Shown here: positions 54,830 through 63,643 of the stretch, in pieces
Numbering within the stretch: the first letter of the stretch is position 1
Layout: each line of letters begins with the position of its first letter
NCBI GenBank assembly: GCA_019454045.1
Contig: SKCR01006524.1
Coordinates: forward strand, 124,001 to 188,000
Direction: 5' to 3'
DNA length: 64,000 bases
Source of the DNA: Zanthoxylum bungeanum
Taxonomy: Eukaryota > Streptophyta > Magnoliopsida > Sapindales > Rutaceae
Notes under the pieces: model-generated
What the model was told of the DNA's origin: nothing
Databases searched by the model: none
The model's input: only the letters and a program-made list of their open reading frames with translations
Program-made: the position numbers and the translations under genes

Positions 54830-55260
54830 ATGCGCCGTGCCACGTGTCACCATCACATCCGATCTGCTAACGTGCGCCGTGCCACGTGTCAACATCATAT
54901 GCTGCCGACACTCAGACTTGACACGTGTCGCCTCGTCATCAGCCACATCATCGGTCAACAAGTCAACCTTGCCACGTGTCGTGCCACATCATCAGCCACG
55001 TCAGCAAGTCAACCGAGTCAACTTGCCACGTCAGCCTCAGCCAATCACACACAGCATGACACGTGTCGCCACGTGTCGCAATCCCATTGTGCCGACAGTT
55101 GTACAGTCAGCCGCCACGCCACGTCATCGCCACGTCATCGCCACGTCATCAATGACGTCATCACAATAATTGAGAATTAGCCGCCTTGACACGTGTCACG
55201 TGAATAGTCAGCCGCCTTGCTACGTGTCGCCGTCTCATTGTGCCACGTCGACATTTGAGC
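54830..55260 (+). promoter_or_regulatory. Dense ACGT-core (G-box/ABRE-like) cluster in the Athila C U3
   Basis: About 16 ACGT cores in 430 bp, mostly (C/A)CACGTGTC and GCCACGTCA, plus one TGACGTCA. ACGT cores are bound by plant bZIP and some bHLH factors, including ABA-response factors. The cluster sits about 70-500 bp upstream of the TATA box. The 3' LTR has the same cluster at about 61885-62280. Confidence 0.85.
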
Positions 55261-55327
55261 GTCGCGACGCGCAACTCCTTAGCGTCGCGACGCGCTCACA
55301 GTTCCCAAACAGTGAATTTTGTGTTGC

Positions 55328-55335
55328 TATAAATA
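55328..55335 (+). promoter_or_regulatory. TATA box of the Athila C 5' LTR
   Basis: TATAAATA in the context GCTATAAATAGGCCGCG, followed by a CT-rich stretch (CTCTCTCTAGAGAGAG-like) typical of the transcription start region. The same box lies at 62362-62369 in the 3' LTR. Confidence 0.85.
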
Positions 55336-56605
55336 GGCCGCGAATTTTCATATTTCATATACCTTTTCTCTCTCTGATTTCTCTCTCTAGAGAGAGTTTC
55401 TCTCTCTAGAATTTTTATTTTTTACTTTTTAATTTTTAGTTTTGTAATTTATTTTAATTACTTTTTATAATAATAGTAATTTAATTTTTTTTTTACTTTT
55501 TACAGTTTTTACTATTCACCATGTTGAAATAATTTCCTCAGCTAGGGTGAAAGGTAATTCTTCTACTATTGCTATTTAGATTAATCTCCCTTAAAAATAA
55601 TATATTAACTAATTAAAATATTGACTTAATAAGGAATACCGCTATATTGGTCGGTTGGTAATTAATTTTAATGGCTGGTTGGACTTAACCTGACTAATCA
55701 CGGATACCGCCAGACTGGTCGGTTGGTAAATTCAACACAAGTTTATATATTATTTTATGGAGATATCTAAATTAGTAGTAGTAAAAGTAATTCCTTTTAC
55801 CTTAGCATTTTTTTTATTGTAATTTACTTTTCAGCATTTTTACTTTATGTTTTTTATGTTTTTACTAGTCCTAATTATGTGTTAGTTAATTAGAGGTTGT
55901 GACGACTTTTAATATCACCGTTTATAAGGGATTATTTTATAGTTGGGTAATTTAAAAGTTTATTTATTAAGTCTTAAGCTTAATGCTTCTTGTTGTCTGA
56001 TCACCAATAAGATTGAAATGGTAAATCTAAAATGAACTAGACATAGGGATTTTAGGTTTCAGCCTTAGACTTAATAGCTCACGATCTTCCTTGAGGATAG
56101 ATAACCCTTTAATAGATTTCCTTACAGGATAGGAATATACCTGTCGGGCGGGGGTAGCCATAATTGGAACTTAGACTTAATGAATCCAGGTAATGTGGTT
56201 GACATAGGAATATGGTTCAATTGGGTTATACTGGGTATTTGTAGTTGACCATCGACAGAGGCTTTTACATAATTTAGTGTTCCAGGTTAATGAATCAATA
56301 TATTACCAACTTTAAGATAACCACTTCATCTTTTAAATGATATTAAAAGAATTCACAACCTTAGATTTTTTGTATTTTGTTATTTTCCTTAGTATTTTCT
56401 TTTATCTTTTTATTATTTATTTATAACCACTTTCAACAATCAAACAATCATTCCCTTCTCCCTATAATTAGATATTTGTAATTAAATAGATTCAATAATT
56501 AATAACAACAGTAGGAATTAAGTCCTCGTGGGATCGATATTTTTATACTACTTGAACGATACGTGCGCTTGCGTTATACGTGTGTGTTTACGCCGGTCAA
56601 GTTTT

Positions 56606-56623
56606 TGGCGCCGTTGCCGGGGA
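56606..56623 (+). other. Athila C primer binding site, tRNA-Asp
   Basis: TGGCGCCGTTGCCGGGGA is complementary to the 3' end of plant tRNA-Asp, the primer used by Athila elements. It lies six bases after the LTR. Confidence 0.92.
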
Positions 56624-56730
56624 CTTAATTTTCTTGAGTTGTTAATTTTGAAACTATCTAATTTACTTATATCTAATTTTCTTTCTTTTATTTTGTAATT
56701 TTTATTTCTTCTGTTTTCAGGTGACTTAAA

Positions 56731-57588
56731 ATGGAACATTACTGGGAGATTGAAAGATCACAAGCTTTACAAGAAGATACACCCCACATCTGGGAGCAAC
56801 AGTCCGGTTTTCTGAGGCCTGTTGTTGAGCCCAACAATTATCACTGGATACCAGAACCAAGCAACCCTACATTTGCTCAACAGAATTCAATGTGGATATG
56901 TGACATATGTAATGGTGACCACCCAAGCGATTATTGCGAATACAACTACCATCCAGGGTGGCAGAACTATCAAGATCCTTCATGGTACGAAGAACCATCA
57001 CATTTCACAGAACCACATTTTCCATCTTATCCACCATCTTCCTTCGATCCTTATCAAGAACCAGAACCATCCGAGGAAGATCAATTGATTCACATGTTCA
57101 AAGAACAAGCAGCTCAATTTGATGCACAAATTCAGAGTCAAACAGAATCCATACAGAGAATGACAGATCAAATCAGACAAATAACAGAAAACCAGAACTA
57201 TATACCTCAAGAACCATTCTCAGATGACACTGATGAAGCCTTCGAGTACCAATCATTTTATAATGACACGTCAACAGAGGAGGAGGCTGAGCAGTATCAA
57301 CAACCAGAGGTATCAGTTCAGGAACTTGAACCGACAAAGTCTCGATTTGATTTTTATTTTTCAGATTCTGACGATGATGAAGCTGATCCATTTATACCAA
57401 CTGCACCAATAATTGAGGATGGAATTCTGTGTCCTCAAAACGAAGATCTTGGAGATTCCATTTCACAAATGTTTGAAGAAAATCTTCCTGAACCATCCAA
57501 TCCAGTCATATCAGAGGATGAAGACCTAAAATCTAACATTCTTTTCATTCTCAGGTTGACAATTTTGAAACATGTATTTCACAGATGA
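56731..57588 (+). CDS. Athila C gag-like ORF (C-terminal gag remnant)
   Basis: An open frame of 285 codons that begins about 110 bp after the primer site, where gag should start. The product is acidic and rich in Glu, Asp, Gln and Pro. Near residues 56-68 it has CDICNGDHPSDYC, a CX2CX3HX4C variant of the retroviral zinc knuckle, similar to the compact knuckles of Athila Gag. The matrix/capsid-like retrotrans_gag domain is missing, so it is probably a remnant of the Gag C-terminal part. It may still bind RNA, or the frame may be kept only by youth. The frame ends close to a region where several frames open briefly (57585-57982). Confidence 0.6.
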   Translation: MEHYWEIERSQALQEDTPHIWEQQSGFLRPVVEPNNYHWIPEPSNPTFAQQNSMWICDICNGDHPSDYCEYNYHPGWQNYQDPSWYEEPSHFTEPHFPSYPPSSFDPYQEPEPSEEDQLIHMFKEQAAQFDAQIQSQTESIQRMTDQIRQITENQNYIPQEPFSDDTDEAFEYQSFYNDTSTEEEAEQYQQPEVSVQELEPTKSRFDFYFSDSDDDEADPFIPTAPIIEDGILCPQNEDLGDSISQMFEENLPEPSNPVISEDEDLKSNILFILRLTILKHVFHR

Positions 57589-58070
57589 CAGATGAAGAAC
57601 TAAATACAGAAATTTTAAAATACATCTGTGAAGAAAATGTGAGCAAGAAACAGAGCAAATGGAGGAGCAAATATCTGAACTTAATAAAAATCCAGAGCAT
57701 TCAGGAAAAACATCGCTGTTTTGGGGAGTACAAATCAAAGATATCACCCAGAAGTTTGACAGAATGGAACTTCCATTCCAAGTCAAGCACCATACGAGAC
57801 CTCCTGATTTTCTTTCTTTCTTTTCAGGAACCACTGGAGTAACAAAGATTAAAAAGGTGGAACGAGCACTGAATAAGACAAAATTATTTTTGCCACTTTA
57901 CCGTTGGAAGAGACCCTTCAAAAGCAATGCTCACGGGATTGTCCTTAATCGGACATCCAAAACGACACTGAAACCTCCTTAACAGATAAATTTCAGTCAC
58001 GTCTGGCTGAAGACGAAAAATTTAGCGCTAGCAGGGAGGCAACCCATGCAATTTGTTGTAATTTATTTTT
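57589..58070 (+). pseudogene. Athila C post-gag relic up to the GGGAGGCAACCCATG landmark
   Basis: Broken frames (for example 57659-57982), probably left from internal deletion of pol. The stretch RTSKTTLKPP followed by AGCGCTAGCAGGGAGGCAACCCATG matches the conserved Athila region that normally follows pol. Confidence 0.55.
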
Positions 58071-58287
58071 CATATTTTGTGTGAACTTTTTAATTTTTTG
58101 TGTTAGTTTTGCAGGAAAAATAAAAACGGAATTTTTCAGGACAAAAGAGGCCAGTACAAGCGGGATTTTCAAAATAAAAATTTGACAAAATCACAAAGAT
58201 ACAAAGTTGATCCAGGAGACGGCCGAGTAAAAAGACACTTCTTAAAGGCGTCCCTATGGAGTTATCTGTCACAAGACATGGTTTTGC

Positions 58288-58326
<39 letters not shown>

Positions 58327-59149
58327 GAGTCAAAACCCTAAAGGACCGAGTGTCGCGACGCTAGGAAAGTTTTGGCGTCGCGACGCTGACTCAAAAGACA
58401 GAACATAAACAGAGGCGCCGCAGATCTCATTTTCACTCCTTCTTCTTCCTCAAACACCACGAAACCAGAAACCTTCACCAAGCCTTCTCCAGCCAACACC
58501 GCCGAGATCCACCAGCCACGCCACTGCCAAAACCGACCAAAGCCGAGATACCCACACCGTGAATCACCAAGACAGTCACCAAACCCACGATCAAAACCTT
58601 CCATAATCAGATCTGATTTTTGTGGATAATTTGTGTGGTTAATTTTGAAATTGAATGTTACAGGTTTTGAAATTTTGGCAGTAAAAGGGGGATAATCGAA
58701 AAATTGAATGAGTTTGTGGTTGATTTTGTTGAAATTGGAGGATTGTGAATTGGAAGTTTAGCGGTGAATAACTGGCTGAATTCTGAGTTTAGAAATTGCC
58801 AGATCGATGGAATTTGGTAGAATTGGGGGCGAAGAAATTGAGTTTGATATTTGGTGTTTGTTTGTGGCATTTGATAGATTTAGGTTGTATTGGATAATCA
58901 AAAATTCAGGGGAGACTCTGTCGGATTTTTCTTAAAAATACCAAAGTTGGGATTTGATTGGTGATAATTTTTTAAGGTAAATTTTGGGGAAATTTTGAGA
59001 TTTTAGAAGTGATTCTGCCAAAATTTTTAATGAAAAATGGTCAAATAGCAATTGTGGTAAGAACCGTAATTGGACAAAACTCTTAATCGGTAATTTTTCC
59101 TGTAAAATTTCAGCTGACTAGGTATTATCTTCTAAACTTTTTGTGTATA
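58071..59149 (+). other. First cargo-slot-like segment of Athila C, decayed
   Basis: Bounded by a left motif (TGTGAACTTTTTAATTTT, about 58080) and a right motif (GTGGTAAGAACCGTAATTGG, about 59056) that recur around the LOG gene. It contains a 34-base poly-A run (58289-58322), two GTCGCGACG palindromes (about 58350 and 58376) and a C/A-rich stretch at about 58420-58610 that resembles a gene 5' end. No intact ORF is recognised. Confidence 0.45.
58289..58322 (+). repeat. Poly-A run, 34 bases
   Basis: Uninterrupted A tract inside Athila C, upstream of the LOG gene. Confidence 0.95.
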
Positions 59150-59577
59150 CATAGTGTGAACTTTTTAATTTTGTGTGTTATTTTTGTAGGGAAAAGCACA
59201 AACGGAGCATTTTAATACATAAGGAATTGTGTTTGACAATAAAAAAAGAAGAGAGCTAATTCATTTGTGATGGCTGAGTAAAGAATTAAGTCTTGAGACA
59301 CATCCTAATGAATTTTTACTATGCGAGTGGCGTATTGCATACACAATTCCGTTGCCTTAATTATTGCTTTGATTTGCTCTTCTTTTGTAATTATCTTTAT
59401 TTTCGTAGACAGGATCCAGACTTTTTGACCTTTCACGATTCATTTTGTTGTTTAGCTAACAATCGTCCTTTGAAAGATATTAGTGCTATTATTACTCACC
59501 CTTTTTCAGGTACTATAAATTCAGCCCGTCATTGCACTTTAGAAGGCATTCAGAATCAAGAAAGAAAACATAGAAAA

Positions 59578-60171
59578 ATGGAAGCCACTTCAAGAAGACG
59601 AGTTGAAAACATTTGTGTGTTTTGTGGTAGTACTGTTGGTACTAAACCACAATACATAGAAGCAGCACAGGAGTTGGGTCGAGTATTAGCCGCAAGGAAT
59701 ATGCACTTAATATATGGCGGAGGAAATCTCGGACTTATGGGGATCGTTTCAAAAGCCGTACAGGAAGGAGGCAGTCATGTTTTGGGAATCATACCAAAAC
59801 CCTTGGCAGAGGCAAATCTTATTGGATCATCAAACGGCGAGGAACTAATCGTGCCAGGTATGTCTGAACGACTGGTAGAAATGATTAACCGTGCTGATGC
59901 TTTTATCGCTTTGCCAGGTGGCTTGGGTACGTTGGAGGAAATTTTTATAGTGCTATCTTGGGCGAACCTGAATATACACCAGAAACCGCTTGGACTACTC
60001 AACGTTGATGGATTTTATGATTTTCTTTGTGTGTTTCTTGATGATGCTCGGAGAAATGGGTTCGTGTCGAAACCTATGAAAGAACTCCTCTTTACTGCCA
60101 GAACTGCTCCGGATCTAATTGACCAACTCGTAGCTTATGAACCACAAGTTGACCCTCTCCTTCAAAGATAA
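59578..60171 (+). CDS. LOG: LOG-family cytokinin riboside 5'-monophosphate phosphoribohydrolase, captured by Athila C
   Basis: Intact 197-residue ORF. LOG enzymes release active free-base cytokinin and ribose 5-phosphate from cytokinin nucleoside 5'-monophosphates, in the cytosol. The Rossmann-type fold signatures are ICVFCGS (12-18), YGGGNLGLMG (46-55), MSER (95-98) and the family motif PGGLGTLEE (113-121). Arg98 and Glu121 fit the conserved catalytic Arg and Glu. The usual RK after the MxxR position is RL here, so activity is not certain. The ORF has no introns, whereas known plant LOG genes are multi-exon, which suggests capture through RNA. It is slightly short at the C-terminus (typical 210-220). 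I chose the MEATSRR start because homology begins there. The frame is open upstream to 59293, but that part has no recognisable domain. Transcription would depend on the LTR or a captured promoter (TATAAA-like near 59513). Confidence 0.93.
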   Translation: MEATSRRRVENICVFCGSTVGTKPQYIEAAQELGRVLAARNMHLIYGGGNLGLMGIVSKAVQEGGSHVLGIIPKPLAEANLIGSSNGEELIVPGMSERLVEMINRADAFIALPGGLGTLEEIFIVLSWANLNIHQKPLGLLNVDGFYDFLCVFLDDARRNGFVSKPMKELLFTARTAPDLIDQLVAYEPQVDPLLQR

Positions 60172-60188
60172 AATGGTCCGAGGACGAT

Positions 60189-60275
60189 CGTGGTAAGAGG
60201 CGTCGAATTAATCTGGACCTTAACCTTTAATTTCCTTTAGATTTCAGCTAACCAGGTACAACCTTCTAACTCTCC
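60189..60275 (+). repeat. Right flank repeat of the LOG slot
   Basis: GTGGTAAGAGGCG...TTTCAGCTAACCAGGTAC... resembles 59056-59135 (GTGGTAAGAACCG...TTTCAGCTGACTAGGTAT...). It marks the right edge of the LOG insert and hints at a duplicated module. Confidence 0.6.
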
Positions 60276-60742
60276 TTTTACTGTTTAAGACATTGGGGAC
60301 AATGTCTCATTTAGGTTTGGGGGAGGGATTTAGTTGATTAGTACCTTGTTTTTAGTTTGTATGTTGTTTTTATTTTTAGTCCAAAATTTTTCGAAAAATA
60401 CAAAAAAATTGAAAAATTTTCAAAAATTACAAAAATATTTTGCATTTTTATTTTTATTTTGACTAAAAAGGTGAAATTGGTGAGAGGTAGCTGAGTAAGG
60501 AGTTTTCACTCCTGATACGTATCTCAAACCATTTATTTCAAAACAAGTTAATTTTTGTTTATTTCCTTTTGAATTATTAATTTGTGAATTCTCCATAAAT
60601 CTGACTAAAATGAATCTTCATATATTCAGTTGACAGGTATTATGAACTTACATGGAAACATACAGTCATGAGCTAAAATTGAAAAGTTTGTAATATTCCG
60701 TGCTATAGTTTAATTGGAAGAAGCATCTCTAAATAGTGATGG

Positions 60743-60781
<39 letters not shown>

Positions 60782-61569
60782 GTCCGAGATCCGAGTTATT
60801 AAGTCTGTAAGGGTATTTTAATACCTAGTGCCCTAAAACCAACTGGTTTGGGAGTCATTGGCCCAAAGCTCGTTACATGGATCGAAGATGCTGCAAAAAT
60901 ATATATATATATCTGAAGTCTGAGTAATTAAGTTCGTAGGGGTGTCTTAACACCTGGTGCCCTAAAGCCAACTGGTTTGGGAGCCACCGACCCAAAGCTC
61001 GCTACATAGACGGAAGGTATTGTATATAAATAAAAAATAGAGAAAAAATCAAAGAAAAAATCAGAAAAATCAGAAAATTATTCCATTACTACAAAAAGGT
61101 GTGAAATCTGATAGAACTTTAGGACAAAAATATTACTCTCTTATCAACTGCACTTATGACTGTTGTGAGCAAAAATGAGTTGATTAATATTCTGTTGGCT
61201 GTATATATGGAGAATGGTAAAAATAATCGGAGAATTTACTTATTCGGTAATTTAGAAAGAAACAAAACAACTAGTAACTTGGAGTAGATTTTTCACCTGA
61301 TTAGTCACTTACTTTCTTTATTCTATTTTCTCTTGTCTTTTTGCTTTTGTGTGCATTAGTTTTAATACCTTTTTACTTTTGTAAAATGTTTGTGGGTATC
61401 ATTGCTGTAAGCCCTCACGAGACTACACTCGTCCACTAGGGACACCTAGGGGTTTAAAGGCTTGTTGCATATGCTAAATGCAACCGTGATCCCTACGAAA
61501 AATGGCTTAGTTAAATTTTGTTATGTTATTTTATTTTGTATTTTGCTCGAGGACTAGCAAAATGTTAGG
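60276..61569 (+). other. Athila C 3' untranslated region
   Basis: Starts with the Athila landmark (60291-60328). Contains a 35-base poly-A run (60746-60780) and two diverged copies of a roughly 115-bp unit (about 60783-60896 and 60913-61018) sharing CCAACTGGTTTGGGAG and CCCAAAGCTCG. This arrangement is usual for Athila 3' regions. No gene. Confidence 0.8.
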
Positions 61570-61579
61570 TTTGGGGGTG
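61568..61579 (+). other. Athila C polypurine tract
   Basis: GGTTTGGGGGTG directly before the TGATGAGTGG start of the 3' LTR. The exact border could be two bases earlier. Confidence 0.8.
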
Positions 61580-63643
61580 TGATGAGTGGTATTTATATCA
61601 CTATTTCCCACTCATTTAACTTAATATTTTGTATAGTTTCTTGAGTTTTATGAACGTTTTGATGTGTTTTATTGTTATTTTGCAGATAAATAAAGTTTGG
61701 ACAGCACTGGAGGCAATTTGGGGCAAAACCGGACAAAAATGCGTCAACCGGGTTATTTTCGTCTTATGCGCGTCGCGACGCAGGAGCACTGCGCGCCGCG
61801 ACGCCCAGCGTGTGCCGGTTCTGCTAAAATGCGCCATGGTCAACGGGTCAACAATTAGAAAAGTTTGACTTTGCTAAAATGCGTCGTGCCACGTGTCACC
61901 ATCACATCCGATCTGCTAACGTGCGCCGTGCCACGTGTCAACATCATATGCTGCCGACACTCAGACTTGACACGTGTCGCCTCGTCATCAGCCACATCAT
62001 CGGTCAACAAGTCAACCTTGCCACGTGTCGTGCCACATCATCAGCCACGTCAGCAAGTCAACCGAGTCAACTTGCCACGTCAGCCTCAGCCAATCACAGC
62101 ATGACACGTGTCGCCACGTGTCGCAATCCCATTGTGCCGACAGTTGTACAGTCAGCCGCCACGCCACGTCATCGCCACGTCATCAATGACGTCATCACAA
62201 TAATTGAGAATTAGCCGCCTTGACACGTGTCACGTGAATAGTCAGCCGCCTTGCTACGTGTCGCCGTCTCATTGTGCCACGTCGACATTTGAGCGTCGCG
62301 ACGCGCAACTCCTTAGCATCGCGACGCGCTCACAGTTCCCAAACAGTGAATTTCGTGTTGCTATAAATAGGCCGCGAATTTTCATATTTCATATACCTTT
62401 TCTCTCTCTTGATTTCTCTCTCTAGAGAGAGTTTCTCTCTCTAGAATTTTTATTTTTTTACTTTTTAATTTTTAGTTTTGTAATTTATTTTAATTACTTT
62501 TTATAATAATAGTAATTAATTTTTACTTTTTACTTTTTACAGTTTTTACTATTCACCATGTTGAAATAATTTCCTCAGCTAGGGTGAAAGGTAATTCTTC
62601 TACTATTGTTATTTAGATTAATCTCTCCCTTAAAAATAATATATTAACTAATTAAAATATTGACTTAATAAGGAATACCGCTATATTGGTCGGTTGGTAA
62701 TTTAATTTTAATGGCTGGTTGGACTTAACCTGACTAATCACGGATACCGCCAGACTGGTCGGTTGGTAAATTCAACACAAGTTTATATATTATTTTATGG
62801 GAGATATCTAAATTAGTAGTAGTAAAAGTAATTCCTTTTACCTTAGCATTTTATTTTATTGTAATTTACTTTTCAGCATTTTTACTTTATGTCTTTTATG
62901 TTTTTACTAGTCCTAATTATGTGTTAGTTAATTAGAGGTTGTGACGACTTTTAATATCACCGGTTTATAAGGGATTATTTTATAGTTGGGTAATTTAAAA
63001 GTTTATTTATTAAGTCTTAAGCTTAATGCTTCTTGTTGTCTGATCACCAATAAGATTGAAATGGTAAATCTAAAATGAACTAGACATAGGGATTTTAGGT
63101 TTCAGCCTTAGACTTAATAGCTCACGATCTTCCTTGAGGATAGATAACTCTTTATAGATTTCCTTACAGGATAGGAATATACCTGTCGGGCGGGGGTAGC
63201 CATAATTGGAACTTAGACTTAATGAATCCAGGTAATGTGGTTGACATAGGAATATGGTTCAATTGGGTTATACTGGGTATTTGTAGTTGACCATCGACAG
63301 AGGCTTTTACATAATTTAGTGTTCCAGATTAATGAATCAATATATTACCAACTTTAAGATAACCACTTCATCTTTTAAATGATATTAAAAGAATTCACAA
63401 CCTTAGATTTTTGTGTATTTTGTTATTTTCCTTAGTATTTTCTTTTATCTTTTTATTATTTATTTATAACCACTTTCAACCAATCAAACAATCATTCCCT
63501 TCTCCCTATAATTAGATATTTGTAATTAAATAGATTCAATAATTAATAACAACAGTAGGAATTAAGTCCTCGTGGGATCGATATTTTTATACTACTTGAA
63601 CGATACGTGCGCTTGCGTTATACGTGTGTGTTTACGCCGGTCA
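61580..63643 (+). repeat. Athila C 3' LTR
   Basis: About 2064 bp, TGATGAGTGG...CGCCGGTCA. Almost identical to 54555-56599. Includes the ACGT cluster, the TATA box at 62362-62369 and GTCGCGACG palindromes, one of which is mutated (GCATCGCGACGC at about 62318). Confidence 0.92.

Larger units (their letters stand above)
54555..56599 (+). repeat. Athila C 5' LTR, left end slightly truncated
   Basis: Homology with the 3' LTR begins at TTTCCCACTCATTT. The first bases of the 3' copy (TGATGAGTGGTATTTATATC and a few more) are missing. Ends CGCCGGTCA. Few differences from the 3' LTR, including one extra CGCCACGTCAT unit, point to a recent insertion. Confidence 0.9.
54555..63643 (+). mobile_element. 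Athila C: pol-less Athila element carrying a LOG gene
   Basis: About 9.1 kb, plus strand. Both LTRs are about 2.05 kb and nearly identical. The primer site matches tRNA-Asp, as in Athila. Athila-specific landmarks are present: GGGAGGCAACCCATG (58034-58048) and CATTGGGGACAATGT (60291-60305), followed by GGTTTGGGGGAGGG. Only a gag-like ORF remains; no protease, RT, RNase H or integrase is present. A complete LOG-family ORF lies between the two landmarks, where Athila carries its env-like ORF. The element must be mobilised in trans. The left end lacks about the first 25 bp of the LTR and no target duplication is visible. Confidence 0.88.

Noticed and set aside
54816..55180. Overlapping open frames in the Athila LTR
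   Set aside because: They lie in the GC-richer ACGT motif cluster, repeat identically in the 3' LTR, and show no domain. They are by-products of composition.
59293..59577. In-frame 5' extension of the LOG ORF (95 codons)
   Set aside because: No homology to the LOG fold and unusual composition (many Cys, Phe and Tyr). LOG similarity starts right after the methionine at 59578, so the extension is more likely leader sequence.
58289..60780. Two long poly-A runs bracketing the LOG region, taken as tails of a processed copy
   Set aside because: The second run lies about 570 bp beyond the LOG stop and past the Athila landmark. The first lies upstream of the gene. Neither fits an mRNA tail; simple homopolymer expansion is likelier.
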